The notes beneath the pieces were generated by a model that was given only the letters and a program-made list of their open reading frames with translations, was not told the DNA's origin and searched no databases. The position numbers were made by a program, and so were the translations under genes. A stretch of 64,000 bases of DNA from positions 1 through 64,000 of the forward strand of contig CALILP010000068.1 of assembly GCA_938016515.1 (NCBI GenBank), given 5' to 3'. Origin of the DNA: an uncultured Paracoccaceae bacterium (GTDB lineage Bacteria; Pseudomonadota; Alphaproteobacteria; Rhodobacterales; Rhodobacteraceae). This document shows, one piece after another, positions 7,498 through 17,584 of the stretch (position 1 is its first letter; each line of letters starts with the position of its first letter).

Positions 7498-9912
7498 ATG
7501 GTCGGATCGAATAAGATTCTCACAGTCTCCTACGGGACTTTCTCTTGTACCCTTGAAGGGTTTGACGACTCCTTCCATTCCATGAAGGCGATTGCGGAAT
7601 ACTTCCGCGATCTCGCTCAGGATGACCGTTACTTTGGCGCAGAGCCGCCAACCCCGGACGCCGAAATGCTGGCCCGGATCGCCGAACGCGAGATTTCTCG
7701 CCGTGTTGAGGCAGAGATGGATGACCGCGGCATTCGCCTGCGCGCTGCCCCTCAGGCCGCAACCGCGGCGTTGGAAGCCGCTGCTGATGCAGGTGCGACA
7801 AGCGAAGCCGCCCCAGAGACGCCTACTGCTGCTGCCGAAGACAACGCCGCGCCGGCCGCAGACGCACCTGCCGAAGTCGCAATGTCGCCGGGTGTTGATG
7901 CGTCGCAGATAGACACAAGCTCTGATACGGCGACTGCCAGCGCATTCATGACAAGCCCATCCGCAGAGGCCCCAACGCCAACGCCGGTCGCGTTTACGCC
8001 TGCTGAACCCGGTAGCTTTGCTGCCAAGTTGCAGCGTATCCGGTCAGTCGTCGGCACGCCCGCCCCTGCGACCGAAGAGGCTGAAAGTTTCGACGACGTC
8101 TCGGCAATGCCATTTGACGAGGACGCTGATGTAACGTCTTCAGAAGATGTCTTTGCGGCGGACACTGAATTTGCTGCAGAAGATATTTTGTCACAAGGCC
8201 CTGATGCTGACATCGTCGAGGACGATCTGGCAGAACCAGATCATGACGTTGATGTCTCGGAAAAGGTTGAAATCGCTGACGCGGTCAAACTTGACGCTGT
8301 CGATGATAAGACTGACGCCGATGAAACAGATGATGTCCTTGCCGATGTTTCAACTGACGATGCAGACACACTTGAAGGCTCCGACGAACAGGAAGCGTCT
8401 GACGAGGCACCGCAAACAGAAACTTCGGAATCTGATGACGCTGAAGACGTGGATGCTGATGAAGTCGCTGAAGATGACACGCAACTTGATGCGGAAGATG
8501 CCGCTTGGGCGATGTCAGCATTGGCTGATGCAACGCCTGAAGACGAAGAGCAAGCGACGACAGATGCGGGTGACACGGATCATGAAGTGTTGTCGTCTGA
8601 TCTGACTGACACCGACATGGCTGAAGCTTCAGATGATGCGGATGCTGATTTGTCCTCGGACCTGAACGACATTGACGTACCCGAAGCAGCCGAAGCACCT
8701 GACGCGCAATCCACATCACAAGCCCGCATTGTGCGGATTGGCAAAGATGGCCCAACCGAGATTATCTCTGGTGACGGTGCCGAAGAAGCAGATGCAAACG
8801 TCACAGCAACTTTAAAGACCGACGCGGCCGAAGACGAGCCAGCTGAGGTTGCTGACTTGAACGATCCGCTCGTAAGCGACGATGCTTTTTCTGAGACTGC
8901 GGAAGACAACAACGCTGACGTAAGTGTCGATGACATTCCAGAAGCCGCCGAATTTGACGACGCTGACGAAGCGCACGACGGTATTCGCGCCGCAATCGCT
9001 GCTGCCATGCCAACCGGCAGCCTGTCGGATGAAGATGAAGACGATCTGCAACGAGAGTTGGCAGCCGTTGCCGAGGACGTGGTTGTTCTGGAAGACGAAA
9101 CCCCTGAAGTCGAAGAGGTCGTTGTTGAAGACGCCGCTGCGGAAGACGTGGTCTCGGACGAAGCAGATACGTCCGAAGACACCGCTGCAGAAGCGGCATC
9201 TGATACGGACGAGGATGACAACGCGACAGAGGTTGCTGACATCCCAGAGGTCGTACAATCCCGGCCAAAGTCCCGCAAGAAGCTGCCAGATGCCGACTAC
9301 GCCGTGACCCGCATGATCGCACAGACCGACGAGGCTTTGAATGAACCTGCAGGCAGCCGCCGCCGCAACGCCATCGCACAGCTCAAAGCAGCAGTCGCAG
9401 CGACCGAGGCTGCACGCCAGTTGGGCGACGAGTCCGGCTCTGCCGCTGAGGCCGAAAATGCCTTCCGGGACGATCTTGATCAGGTTGTGCGCCCAAGTCG
9501 CCCGCTTGACCCTAATGATGAAAACGACCGCCCTCGTGCGTCGCCTCTGAAATTGGTTGCGTCGCAGCGCGTGGATAGCGAACCGGTTCCCACACGCTCT
9601 ACACCCAAGATCGTTGATGCAGCTGACGTTGGTGGATTTGCCCAATTCGCAGATTCGATGGGCGCAACAGAACTGCCCGACCTTTTGGAAGCCGCCGCAG
9701 CCTACACGTCCTTCGTGGAAGGTATCGAGGACTTCTCGCGTCCGCAGATCATGAAGAAGGTGCAAATGACAACAACCGAAGAGTTCAGCCGCGAAGACGG
9801 GCTCCGGTCTTTCGGCACGTTGCTGCGCCAGGGTCGGATCAGCAAGGTCCGCAACGGTCGGTTCCAAGTGTCAGAGCAGACACGCTTCCGCCCGGACGCG
9901 CGTTCGGCCTAA
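7498..9912 (+). CDS. Conserved large acidic, low-complexity protein
   Basis: An 804-residue protein with a conserved-looking N-terminal block of about 80 residues (MVGSNKILTVSYGTFSCTLE, then DSFHSMKAIAEYFRDLAQDD). Next comes a roughly 500-residue segment almost wholly of Asp, Glu, Ala, Ser, Thr and Val, and a C-terminal ordered region from about residue 590 (PDADYAVTRMIAQTDEALNE... to RNGRFQVSEQTRF). No signal peptide or membrane helix is evident. The centre is predicted to be disordered and strongly negatively charged. I recall homologues in roseobacters of unknown function, sometimes labelled CheA-like without good reason. The ends may bind a partner with the acidic middle as a flexible spacer; that is inference. 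A terminator follows at 9934. Confidence 0.85.
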   Translation: MVGSNKILTVSYGTFSCTLEGFDDSFHSMKAIAEYFRDLAQDDRYFGAEPPTPDAEMLARIAEREISRRVEAEMDDRGIRLRAAPQAATAALEAAADAGATSEAAPETPTAAAEDNAAPAADAPAEVAMSPGVDASQIDTSSDTATASAFMTSPSAEAPTPTPVAFTPAEPGSFAAKLQRIRSVVGTPAPATEEAESFDDVSAMPFDEDADVTSSEDVFAADTEFAAEDILSQGPDADIVEDDLAEPDHDVDVSEKVEIADAVKLDAVDDKTDADETDDVLADVSTDDADTLEGSDEQEASDEAPQTETSESDDAEDVDADEVAEDDTQLDAEDAAWAMSALADATPEDEEQATTDAGDTDHEVLSSDLTDTDMAEASDDADADLSSDLNDIDVPEAAEAPDAQSTSQARIVRIGKDGPTEIISGDGAEEADANVTATLKTDAAEDEPAEVADLNDPLVSDDAFSETAEDNNADVSVDDIPEAAEFDDADEAHDGIRAAIAAAMPTGSLSDEDEDDLQRELAAVAEDVVVLEDETPEVEEVVVEDAAAEDVVSDEADTSEDTAAEAASDTDEDDNATEVADIPEVVQSRPKSRKKLPDADYAVTRMIAQTDEALNEPAGSRRRNAIAQLKAAVAATEAARQLGDESGSAAEAENAFRDDLDQVVRPSRPLDPNDENDRPRASPLKLVASQRVDSEPVPTRSTPKIVDAADVGGFAQFADSMGATELPDLLEAAAAYTSFVEGIEDFSRPQIMKKVQMTTTEEFSREDGLRSFGTLLRQGRISKVRNGRFQVSEQTRFRPDARSA

Positions 9913-9933
9913 GCCCAAACAACAGTTACTTAG

Positions 9934-9961
9934 AACGGGCGCACGTCACTGCGCCCGTTTT
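9934..9961 (+). terminator. Rho-independent terminator after the acidic protein gene
   Basis: A perfect 10-bp stem AACGGGCGCA/TGCGCCCGTT with a 6-nt loop, followed by TTTTG, 22 bp after the stop codon at 9912. Confidence 0.8.
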
Positions 9962-10021
9962 GCGTTGGAAATCCCTTTTTGGCCACGGCGAAAAATGCGT
10001 CGACAGGCCGTTCGGCACACA

Positions 10022-10252
10022 TTAAGCGTCTGGGTCCGCTTGCCCCACACCCTTGAATACAGATTTCAAGGGGATCGCCCACAATACGCCCATTCCGACA
10101 TAGATCCCAAGCTCTACAAAGATCGACGGTCTATTAAGCGGGTCGGGATACAGCCAGTTCATAAGCGACACACAGGTGACAATGTAGGCCGGGATACCAA
10201 CCACAAGGATTAACAGCGCCAAGCGTTTGCGTGCTTTGTAGCTTAGCGCCAT
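10022..10252 (-). CDS. DUF2842 small membrane protein
   Basis: A 76-residue protein with two hydrophobic segments (about residues 11-33 and 44-63) and the ending GVGQADPDA, matching the alphaproteobacterial DUF2842 family, whose function is unknown. I chose the ATG at 10252 (MALSYKARKRLALL), where family similarity starts. It begins 10 bp after the purA stop codon on the same strand, so the two are very likely one transcript. It probably sits in the inner membrane. Confidence 0.85.
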   Translation of the reverse strand: MALSYKARKRLALLILVVGIPAYIVTCVSLMNWLYPDPLNRPSIFVELGIYVGMGVLWAIPLKSVFKGVGQADPDA

Positions 10253-10262
10253 TTTGTTCTCC

Positions 10263-11555
10263 TTAGTCGGCAAAGGGGTCGGTCACCAGAATGGTATCGT
10301 CCCGCTCCGGCGAGGTGGAAAGTAGGGCGACAGGGCAGCCAATCAACTCTTCCACGCGGCGCACGTATTTAATCGCCTCCGCAGGCAGTTCCGCCCAGGA
10401 TCGCGCACCCGCCGTTGATTCCGCCCAGCCCGGCATTTCCTCGTAGATCGGAGTGCAGCGGGCCTGCTGGTCTGCGGCCGTCGGCAGATAGTCCAGCGTT
10501 GTACCGTCAAGCGCGTAGCCTGTGCAGATTTTCAGTGTCTCAAATCCGTCCAGCACGTCCAGCTTCGTCAGTGCGATGCCAGTCACGCCTGATGTGACGC
10601 AGGTTTGGCGCACCAGCGCCGCATCGAACCAGCCGCACCGGCGCTTACGTCCGGTCGTCGTGCCAAACTCATGGCCCTGAACTCCGAGACGTTCGCCGTC
10701 GTCGTCTTGCAGTTCGGTAGGAAAAGGCCCTTCACCGACGCGGGTCGTATAGGCTTTCACGATGCCAAGGACGAATTCAATCGCTCCCGGCCCCATGCCA
10801 GTGCCCGCTGCCGCCTGACCCGCAATCACGTTAGAGGACGTCACAAAAGGATACGTTCCAAAGTCAATATCCAAAAGCGCGCCTTGCGCCCCCTCGAACA
10901 AGATCCGTTTACCTGCTTTGCGCTTTTCATTAAGCACCTTCCAAACCGGGGCCGCATATTCCAGTACCGCAGGGGCGATTTCGCGCAGTTGGGCCAGCAG
11001 CGCGTCACGATCAATCGGGTCCAAACCCAGCCCGTTGCGCAGCGCATTGTGATGGACAAGGGCGCGGTCGACCCGCAGTTCCAGCGTCGCGTCATCCGCC
11101 AAATCAGCCACCCGGATCACCCGGCGACCGACCTTGTCTTCATAGCAAGGCCCGATGCCCCGACCTGTCGTTCCGATTTTGGCGACAGAATTCTGGCTTT
11201 CACGGGCGCGATCCAACTCGCCGTGGAACGGCAGGATCAGCGGGGTATTTTCCGCAATCATCAACGTTTCAGGCGTGATCGTCACGCCTTGGGCACGGAT
11301 CGTCTCGATCTCTTTCACAAGGTGCCAAGGGTCAAGGACCACACCGTTCCCGATCACCGACAGCTTGCCGCCGCGCACAACACCGGATGGCAAGGCGTGC
11401 AGCTTGTAAACCTCTTCACCCACTACCAGCGTATGGCCCGCGTTATGGCCGCCCTGAAAACGGGCCACGACATCGGCCCGTTCCGACAGCCAGTCAACGA
11501 TCTTGCCTTTGCCTTCATCGCCCCACTGAGCGCCCACAACGACGACATTTGCCAT
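10263..11555 (-). CDS. purA: Adenylosuccinate synthetase
   Basis: A 430-residue cytoplasmic enzyme joining IMP and aspartate with GTP to make adenylosuccinate, the first committed step to AMP. Diagnostic sequences are [19 protein letters not shown] at the N-terminus (GTP/IMP binding), [42 protein letters not shown] and [14 protein letters not shown]. The length is standard. The ATG at 11555 has GGA about 9 nt upstream; codons beyond it are not family-like. DUF2842 follows in the same transcript. It works with the purE and purK products encoded near 43.8-45.3 kb in purine synthesis. Confidence 0.98.
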   Translation of the reverse strand: MANVVVVGAQWGDEGKGKIVDWLSERADVVARFQGGHNAGHTLVVGEEVYKLHALPSGVVRGGKLSVIGNGVVLDPWHLVKEIETIRAQGVTITPETLMIAENTPLILPFHGELDRARESQNSVAKIGTTGRGIGPCYEDKVGRRVIRVADLADDATLELRVDRALVHHNALRNGLGLDPIDRDALLAQLREIAPAVLEYAAPVWKVLNEKRKAGKRILFEGAQGALLDIDFGTYPFVTSSNVIAGQAAAGTGMGPGAIEFVLGIVKAYTTRVGEGPFPTELQDDDGERLGVQGHEFGTTTGRKRRCGWFDAALVRQTCVTSGVTGIALTKLDVLDGFETLKICTGYALDGTTLDYLPTAADQQARCTPIYEEMPGWAESTAGARSWAELPAEAIKYVRRVEELIGCPVALLSTSPERDDTILVTDPFAD

Positions 11556-11691
11556 GATATCCGGTCCTTTTGACAATCCCCGGCCCCCTATAGCGGCGCG
11601 GATGCATGGGGGGAACCGCAAAGTGTGCCCACCGGCTGGACATCGACGCAACACCCGCCATGATGCTGCGAAAATATGAGAGAGGATCGCG

Positions 11692-12087
11692 ATGGGATTT
11701 CTGCTGCGTTGGGTGTTTGCCCTTGTCTTGCTAGCTGCAACCTACAACCCGACCGAGTGGAACTATGTTCGCTGGTCCCTATCCAACTGGGATACCCAAT
11801 TGCCGCTGGCCGTGTTGGGCGGGCTCGTGCTGCTGATCGGTTACATCATCTATTTGCGGGCAACAGTGCGGTCGATTGGGATTTTCGGGATGATCCTGAT
11901 CCTCGCCGTGGCGGGAACTCTGATCTGGGTGGCCTTTGACTTTGGGTGGCTGGACCTTAGCGATCCGTCCTTCAACACGTGGCTGGGACTTTTGGTGTTG
12001 TCGGTCGTTCTGGCGGTTGGCCTGTCGTGGTCAATTGTCCGCCGCAAATTGTCAGGACAAGCCGACGTCGATGATGTTGACGCTTGA
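11692..12087 (+). CDS. DUF6524-like four-helix membrane protein
   Basis: A 131-residue protein with four clear membrane helices (starting near residues 3, 38, 62 and 96), a conserved-looking N-terminus ([24 protein letters not shown]) and a hydrophilic tail [11 protein letters not shown]. It resembles the family I know as DUF6524 in roseobacters; function unknown. It lies divergent to purA and ends 3 bp before the convergent gene at 12091-12759. Confidence 0.8.
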   Translation: MGFLLRWVFALVLLAATYNPTEWNYVRWSLSNWDTQLPLAVLGGLVLLIGYIIYLRATVRSIGIFGMILILAVAGTLIWVAFDFGWLDLSDPSFNTWLGLLVLSVVLAVGLSWSIVRRKLSGQADVDDVDA

Positions 12088-12090
12088 TCG

Positions 12091-12759
12091 TCAGACGAGC
12101 CAAACCGCGATGACCAGAACCGCCAATCCCAAAGTTGTCGGCCCCAGAAGCTGCGCCTTAGTACCGCCAGCCAAGAGATATGCACTGTTGAGGCTGATAA
12201 ACAGGATCATGATGAACCAAAGGAACGCATCATCACTTGACGTCGTTGCCGCATCACCTGCTAGCCCCAAAACCAAGGCCCAAGTCACAAATGGCCACGC
12301 AAAATAAAGCGCAAAGAAAAATTTAGATCGCCCAAATTGCGGTGCGTCTGTACCGTATTGCGCCTCAAGCGCCGCGCGCTTTTCCATCTCGCGGTCTGGC
12401 CAAATCGCCATGACAGCGCCAAATAGCGCGCCGCTAAATGCCCAGACTGCGACGTGTCGCGCCGGTGCATCCGCATCCCAAAGCGCGATTATCATAATGG
12501 CGGCCCAACACGCACCAAGCACATACCCAAACATCCAACGGTGCGGATTGCGCCATGTCCGCGCGCCCATCAAAAGGACCGCGCCGTCAGTCACTTGTTG
12601 AAAAACCAGCCCCGCAGCGACCCCAAACATCACCCGGTACACCAAGTCCGAAGTTCCCGGCGATGGGTTCAACCCGTTCGTGATAAGGATGACCAAGGCA
12701 TAGAGAAACCCAGCAAACAGACCTCTGATCAGCGGTGGCCGGCCCTGCAATGCTAACAT
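12091..12759 (-). CDS. Hypothetical membrane protein
   Basis: A 222-residue protein with about six hydrophobic segments and a soluble loop in the middle (WPDREMEKRAALEAQYGTDA). I do not recognise a family. The start is ATG at 12759 (MLALQGRPPLIRGLFAGFLY), divergent from secG, with 132 bp between the two starts. It converges on the DUF6524-like gene with only 3 bp between stop codons. Codon use agrees with the neighbours, so it is a normal resident gene. Confidence 0.75.
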   Translation of the reverse strand: MLALQGRPPLIRGLFAGFLYALVILITNGLNPSPGTSDLVYRVMFGVAAGLVFQQVTDGAVLLMGARTWRNPHRWMFGYVLGACWAAIMIIALWDADAPARHVAVWAFSGALFGAVMAIWPDREMEKRAALEAQYGTDAPQFGRSKFFFALYFAWPFVTWALVLGLAGDAATTSSDDAFLWFIMILFISLNSAYLLAGGTKAQLLGPTTLGLAVLVIAVWLV

Positions 12760-12891
12760 TTAACGTACACTCCAAACATTCACTCGCGCAAAAGTTGCAA
12801 CGACAGCAAGCTGACGTCAATCCACTCTTGCAGCACGGCGGGCAAACGCCTAGATACCCTCAAACCGTCCTTGCTTGCAGGCCATTTGTCT

Positions 12892-13257
12892 ATGGAAAAC
12901 GTCGTCCTTGTTGTGCATCTTATTTTGGCACTGTCCCTGATTGGGTCCGTCCTGATGCAGCGTTCCGAAGGCGGTATGGGCAGCATGGGCGGCGGTGGCG
13001 CTGGCGGTGGTGCTGCGGGAAGCCGGCCGCCTACGACGGTTATGGCGAAATTCACATGGATTTTGGCCGCAGCCTTCATTGCAACGTCAGTGACGCTGAC
13101 AATCATTGCCGCACAAAACTCTGCCGGTGCCTCTGTGATTGACCGGTTGGGTGATGTGCCTTTGACGGATGACAGTGGCGCTGCGGTGCCTGATCTGGGC
13201 GAAAGCCTGTTGCCGCCATCTTCAGACGATGCGCCGCTTGTGCCATCGGGCGACTAA
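12892..13257 (+). CDS. secG: Preprotein translocase subunit SecG
   Basis: A 121-residue inner-membrane subunit of the SecYEG channel. It has two membrane helices (about residues 2-20 and 50-70) separated by the hallmark glycine-rich linker QRSEGGMGSMGGGGAGGG. A long acidic C-terminal tail (about residues 85-121) is typical of Rhodobacteraceae SecG and longer than in E. coli. The ATG at 12892 was chosen because the family starts MENVVLVVHL. It stands 165 bp upstream of pyrG on the same strand, a common order in alphaproteobacteria. Confidence 0.93.
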   Translation: MENVVLVVHLILALSLIGSVLMQRSEGGMGSMGGGGAGGGAAGSRPPTTVMAKFTWILAAAFIATSVTLTIIAAQNSAGASVIDRLGDVPLTDDSGAAVPDLGESLLPPSSDDAPLVPSGD

Positions 13258-13422
13258 CTACTAGATTTAGCGATTTATTGGACTGACCTAAGGTTATCTT
13301 GGGTCAGTTCGCATTTGGGCGGTTGCGGGACCGGTCCGAATCCTGATATTCTTAACTCCCGTGATGGTGCGAAATTTGCAGGTCGCACTGACAACAAAAA
13401 TACTCACGGGGGGCAGCCGGGC

Positions 13423-15066
13423 ATGGCGCGTTATATCTTTATTACTGGTGGTGTGGTGTCGTCCCTTGGAAAGGGTCTGGCCTCTGCTGCGTTGGGTGCG
13501 TTGTTGCAAGCCCGTGGCTTTTCAGTCCGTCTGCGCAAGCTTGATCCTTACCTGAACGTTGATCCCGGAACGATGTCTCCGTTTGAGCATGGCGAGGTAT
13601 TCGTCACCGACGATGGTGCCGAAACCGATCTTGATCTGGGCCATTACGAGCGCTTCACCGGCGTTCATGCCCGCAAAACTGATTCCGTTTCGTCGGGCCG
13701 GATTTACTCCAGCGTCTTGGAAAAAGAACGGCGCGGCGACTATCTCGGCAAAACCATTCAGGTCGTCCCCCACGTCACAAATGAGATCAAGGAATTCATC
13801 AATATCGGTGACGATGAGGTGGATTTCATGCTTTGCGAAATCGGCGGTACGGTGGGCGACATCGAAGGTCTGCCCTTCTTTGAGGCCATCCGCCAATTCG
13901 CCCATGAGAAAAAGCGCGGCCAATGCGTTTTCATGCACCTGACGTTGCTGCCTTATCTTGCGGCCTCGGGAGAGCTAAAGACGAAACCCACCCAGCACTC
14001 TGTCAAAGAGCTGCAATCGATTGGTTTGGCCCCCGACATATTGGTCTGTCGGTCAGAACATCCGATCCCAGAGCGCGAGCGTGAAAAGATCGCCCTGTTC
14101 TGCAACGTGCGCAAAGACTGCGTTGTGCCCGCCTATGACTTGAAATCGATCTATGAAGCCCCTTTGGCCTACCACGAACAGGGGCTTGATCAGGCTGTCC
14201 TGAACGCCTTTGATATCTCGCCGGCCCCTGCCCCCAAACTGGACGTCTGGCACGACGTCTATGACCGTATTCACAACCCCGAAGGTCAGGTCAAAGTGGC
14301 CATCGTCGGCAAATACACCCAGCTAGAGGACGCCTATAAATCCATCGCAGAGGCCTTGACCCACGGCGGGATGGCCAACCGTGTGAAGGTCAAGATCGAG
14401 TGGGTCGATGCAGAGGTCTTTGACCAAGGCGACGCCGCCCCGCACCTTCAGGGGTATCATGCGATCCTTGTGCCCGGCGGCTTTGGCGAGCGCGGCACCG
14501 AAGGTAAGATCAAGGCGGCGCAATTTGCCCGTGAACGCAACATTCCCTACCTCGGCATTTGTCTTGGCATGCAGATGGCGGTGATCGAGGCTGCACGGAA
14601 CGTCGCGGGCATGGACAAGGCTGGCTCTGAAGAATTCGATCATGAGGCCGGAAAAAAGCGTTTTGAACCCGTTGTCTATCACCTGAAGGAATGGGTGCAG
14701 GGCAATCACGCCGTTACGCGCAAGGCGGACGACGACAAAGGCGGCACGATGCGTCTGGGGGCCTATGACGCGACACTGACCGAAGGATCAAAGGTCGCGG
14801 AAGTCTACGGGGCCACCACGATCGAAGAACGCCACCGTCACCGCTATGAGGTGGACATCAAATATCGCGAAAAGCTGGAAGCAGTGGGCTTGCAGTTCTC
14901 GGGCATGTCACCGGACGGCAAATTGCCGGAAATCGTGGAATGGAAAGACCACCCTTGGTTCATTGGTGTGCAGTTCCATCCCGAACTGAAATCCAAGCCA
15001 TTCGCCCCACACCCTCTCTTCGAGGGCTTCGTCAAAGCGGCGGTGGAGAATTCCCGCTTGGTTTGA
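13423..15066 (+). CDS. pyrG: CTP synthase
   Basis: A 547-residue enzyme aminating UTP to CTP with ATP and glutamine. The N-terminal synthase domain begins [18 protein letters not shown] with the ATP-binding loop. The C-terminal glutamine amidotransferase domain shows CLGMQMA with the nucleophilic Cys near residue 380 and the His-Glu pair in QFHPE near residue 516. Length and domain order are standard. The start at 13423 is fixed by homology; the open frame upstream to 13315 is not protein-like. It follows secG, and may be cotranscribed with it across a 165-bp gap with no obvious terminator. Confidence 0.98.
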   Translation: MARYIFITGGVVSSLGKGLASAALGALLQARGFSVRLRKLDPYLNVDPGTMSPFEHGEVFVTDDGAETDLDLGHYERFTGVHARKTDSVSSGRIYSSVLEKERRGDYLGKTIQVVPHVTNEIKEFINIGDDEVDFMLCEIGGTVGDIEGLPFFEAIRQFAHEKKRGQCVFMHLTLLPYLAASGELKTKPTQHSVKELQSIGLAPDILVCRSEHPIPEREREKIALFCNVRKDCVVPAYDLKSIYEAPLAYHEQGLDQAVLNAFDISPAPAPKLDVWHDVYDRIHNPEGQVKVAIVGKYTQLEDAYKSIAEALTHGGMANRVKVKIEWVDAEVFDQGDAAPHLQGYHAILVPGGFGERGTEGKIKAAQFARERNIPYLGICLGMQMAVIEAARNVAGMDKAGSEEFDHEAGKKRFEPVVYHLKEWVQGNHAVTRKADDDKGGTMRLGAYDATLTEGSKVAEVYGATTIEERHRHRYEVDIKYREKLEAVGLQFSGMSPDGKLPEIVEWKDHPWFIGVQFHPELKSKPFAPHPLFEGFVKAAVENSRLV

Positions 15067-15136
15067 TGACATCGCTTTGACCTGTGCGGTGGTCATGCAT
15101 AGCTTGGATGTGTGACCCTTTCTGGCGAGGCATGCG

Positions 15137-15508
15137 ATGTTCGATCATGTAGAATTTTCTGTCAGCGACATTGCAAAGGCACGCGCCTTCTATGGCGGCA
15201 TTTGCAAGGTCATCGGCAGCGGCGAGGTCTTTTTCGACGGCGAAGGCAAAGAGCTGGGCATCGGCAAGGGCGATATCGTTCATTTGTTACTGTTCGAAAG
15301 CAAACCAACCCAGCCGCGCATGCATATTTGCCTTTCAGCGCACACCAAACAGCAAGTCGACGATGCCTATGCTGTGGCAATCCAGGCGGGCGGCAGCTGC
15401 AATGGCAAACCAGGGTATCGCGAAGACTATGGCCCCGGATATTATGCGGCCTTCATGCATGATGCAGATGGCCACAATATCGAGGTCTTGTTTCGGGAAG
15501 TGGCCTAA
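15137..15508 (+). CDS. VOC (glyoxalase/bleomycin-resistance) family protein
   Basis: A 123-residue protein of the vicinal oxygen chelate fold. It opens MFDHVEFSVSDIAKARAFYG, the first beta-alpha-beta-beta-beta module. It ends YGPGYYAAFMHDADGHNIEVLF, with the DxDGHxIE signature whose Glu usually binds the metal. Members range from lyases to dioxygenases; the substrate here cannot be told. It overlaps the convergent MipA/OmpV gene by 4 bp. Confidence 0.88.
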   Translation: MFDHVEFSVSDIAKARAFYGGICKVIGSGEVFFDGEGKELGIGKGDIVHLLLFESKPTQPRMHICLSAHTKQQVDDAYAVAIQAGGSCNGKPGYREDYGPGYYAAFMHDADGHNIEVLFREVA

Positions 15509-16275
15509 AAGTTAAATTCCAGCGCTCGCGTCACGACAACGCTAACCGACATCTGATCGTCAGAGCCTTGCTGCACGATGGGGCTGTCCGCCGCGTCATC
15601 AAGAAACTGCTCGTAAGTGACAGACCCAATGACGCCCCAATCATCATTGAAGTCATAGGACACGCTGGCCTCGACACCGCGCGAGATCAGACCACCAGAG
15701 GCCTCAAAGCTGTCAAAGCTGCTGGCCGCCGCCTCATCGTCACTGACACCGAAATAGGTTGCAGCATAATCGTCATCACCGCCAAACAAGCGTGGGCCTG
15801 CCCGGAATTCCAGCTGTTGGCTTGGGGCATAAATCAGATCCGCCCCAACCTCTGCCACGAATGATTCATGACCGACGACACCATAACGGACCTCCGCATA
15901 GGAATAGTTGCCCCAGGTCTGCGAGGTTCCGTTTGGCAGGTAGCTGTAGTTCACGCCCCCACCCAATTCCAACGCCGCGTCGACATCATCCAGACCTGCC
16001 AGCTCAGCGTCCTCGTCTGATGTTCGTTCGCCAATATAGCGAAAACCGCCCTTGAAACCAAATCCGTTAGGGTCTTCAACGCCGCCGATGTCAAAGCCAC
16101 CAAATGTCAGACGATCCAATCCAAATGATCCTGCGGCACCCGTTTCGGTGGTATCAGACCCGAAAAACGTCGGCGCAGATTGCGCACCGATCCCCACAGT
16201 CACGCCAAGTGTCCGGTCCTGCGCTTGTAGCGCAGTCCCAGCCAACATTGCGGCGATGATGATCAGGTTCTTCAA
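15505..16275 (-). CDS. MipA/OmpV family outer-membrane protein
   Basis: A 256-residue protein with a signal peptide (MKNLIIIAAMLAGTALQAQ) followed by alternating amphipathic strands and a terminal aromatic (ALEFNF), as in outer-membrane beta-barrels. The family includes MipA, which scaffolds murein enzymes, and OmpV porin-like proteins; the role here is not known. The start codon is TTG at 16275, supported by GGAAGGA about 9 nt upstream and by the signal peptide beginning there; no in-frame ATG precedes it. It is convergent with the VOC gene. Confidence 0.85.
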   Translation of the reverse strand: MKNLIIIAAMLAGTALQAQDRTLGVTVGIGAQSAPTFFGSDTTETGAAGSFGLDRLTFGGFDIGGVEDPNGFGFKGGFRYIGERTSDEDAELAGLDDVDAALELGGGVNYSYLPNGTSQTWGNYSYAEVRYGVVGHESFVAEVGADLIYAPSQQLEFRAGPRLFGGDDDYAATYFGVSDDEAAASSFDSFEASGGLISRGVEASVSYDFNDDWGVIGSVTYEQFLDDAADSPIVQQGSDDQMSVSVVVTRALEFNF

Positions 16276-16367
16276 GTCGTCTCGTCCTTCCAGACATTAA
16301 AGATGGCCTTGCCTTGGCGACCTAGCGCGAATTGCGTAGACAGCCAACAACCGAGAAAGGGTTTCCC

Positions 16368-17144
16368 ATGCTTTCCTACCAACACAGCTTCCATGCTGGC
16401 AATATGGCTGACGTTCACAAACACGCCATGTTGGCTTGGATGCTGAGCTATCTGACCCGCAAGGACAAGCCATTGACTTATATGGAAACCCACGCAGGGC
16501 GGGCATTGTATGATTTAGGTGACTCTGCGGCACTCAAAACGGGCGAAGCAGCACAGGGGATCGCCAAAGCACGGCAATGGTTTGCGGCGGATCATCCATA
16601 TGCCGTGGCCTTGGATGCCGTGGCCGCTTCACATGGCCCCAATGCTTACCCCGGATCACCTTTGATCGCCGCACATCTGCTGCGCGCCTCTGACCCATTG
16701 TTTCTGTCAGAGCTGCACCCGCAAGAATTCGCAGCCCTTCAAACCGTTATGAAGCCACACCGTGCCATCTGTCAGCACCGCGACGGCTGGGAGATGGCCT
16801 TGTCGCAGTGCCCTCCCGATCCACGCCGGGGTATCCTGCTGATTGACCCCTCGTTCGAGGTGAAGTCCGACTATGAAACCATCCCCAAAACGATTGGCCA
16901 AATCCATCGCAAGTGGGGCGTCGGTGTCATTGTCCTTTGGTATCCCATCCTGACGGATGCGCCCCACACCGCAATGATCCATCACATGAAACAAGACCAC
17001 CCCGAGGCTTTGTCGCACGAGGTCCGCTTTCCCCCAGCCCGTCCGGGCCACCGCATGGTGGGATCAGGTCTGTTTGTAATGAACCCGCCCTACGGTTTGG
17101 AAAAAGAAACGGCATGGTTGTCGGCACGCTTCGCCAAACTTTAG
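16368..17144 (+). CDS. rlmJ: 23S rRNA (adenine-N6)-methyltransferase RlmJ
   Basis: A 258-residue SAM-dependent methyltransferase, the family that methylates A2030 of 23S rRNA in E. coli. It begins MLSYQHSFHAGNMADVHKH, the strongly conserved RlmJ N-terminus. LLIDPSFEVKSDY corresponds to the DPPY/DPPFE catalytic motif near residue 160, and MNPPYGLE lies near the C-terminus. The start at 16368 is set by this N-terminus. It overlaps the convergent NUDIX gene by 4 bp. Confidence 0.93.
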   Translation: MLSYQHSFHAGNMADVHKHAMLAWMLSYLTRKDKPLTYMETHAGRALYDLGDSAALKTGEAAQGIAKARQWFAADHPYAVALDAVAASHGPNAYPGSPLIAAHLLRASDPLFLSELHPQEFAALQTVMKPHRAICQHRDGWEMALSQCPPDPRRGILLIDPSFEVKSDYETIPKTIGQIHRKWGVGVIVLWYPILTDAPHTAMIHHMKQDHPEALSHEVRFPPARPGHRMVGSGLFVMNPPYGLEKETAWLSARFAKL

Positions 17145-17584
17145 GTCAAGGCCTCTTTCAGGCCATTGGGGTAAAGGTCCAGCCCGCCACAATCCAGGTT
17201 CGCCAGATCAAACCAGCGGGCACAGCATTCCTGACCGTTGTCTTCGTGATAGATGATCTTGCTCTGCCCCGCGAATGCGCCATCCGGCAAGGCAACAGGG
17301 GCCAAAAACACCACCTCATGGCCACTCATTCCATGGTGGATATAGATGTTTTCCAGCACGATAGGCGCGCCGGTGATGGCAATGTCTACGTCCAACTCTT
17401 CCTTAAATTCGCGGGTCAGGGTGTTCTTCCAGGTCTCCCCAAACTCCACACGTCCACCCAAAGGACGCACACCTTTGATCTGCCCATCGTCGCGATAGAT
17501 CTCGCTAGCGAGCAGTTTGCCATCTCGCCAGACGAGGCCCAGCGCCTTGACCTGAATATGCTGTTGCGGACGCCAAACGGTCAT
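17141..17584 (-). CDS. NUDIX hydrolase
   Basis: A 147-residue pyrophosphohydrolase of the NUDIX fold. The Nudix box is GGRVEFGETWKNTLTREFKEEL, with the conserved glycine and the REFKEEL metal-binding glutamates (residues roughly 42-63). The N-terminus HIQVKALGLVWRDGKLLASE is the usual first strand pair. The substrate is unknown. Its ATG at 17584 overlaps the TGA of the upstream methyltransferase gene by 4 bp, so translation is probably coupled. Confidence 0.9.
   Translation of the reverse strand: MTVWRPQQHIQVKALGLVWRDGKLLASEIYRDDGQIKGVRPLGGRVEFGETWKNTLTREFKEELDVDIAITGAPIVLENIYIHHGMSGHEVVFLAPVALPDGAFAGQSKIIYHEDNGQECCARWFDLANLDCGGLDLYPNGLKEALT

Noticed and set aside
8580-9278. Ser-rich 232-codon frame antisense to the acidic protein gene
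   Set aside because: Produced by the GAC/GAA/GCN repeats of the sense strand; no start signal.
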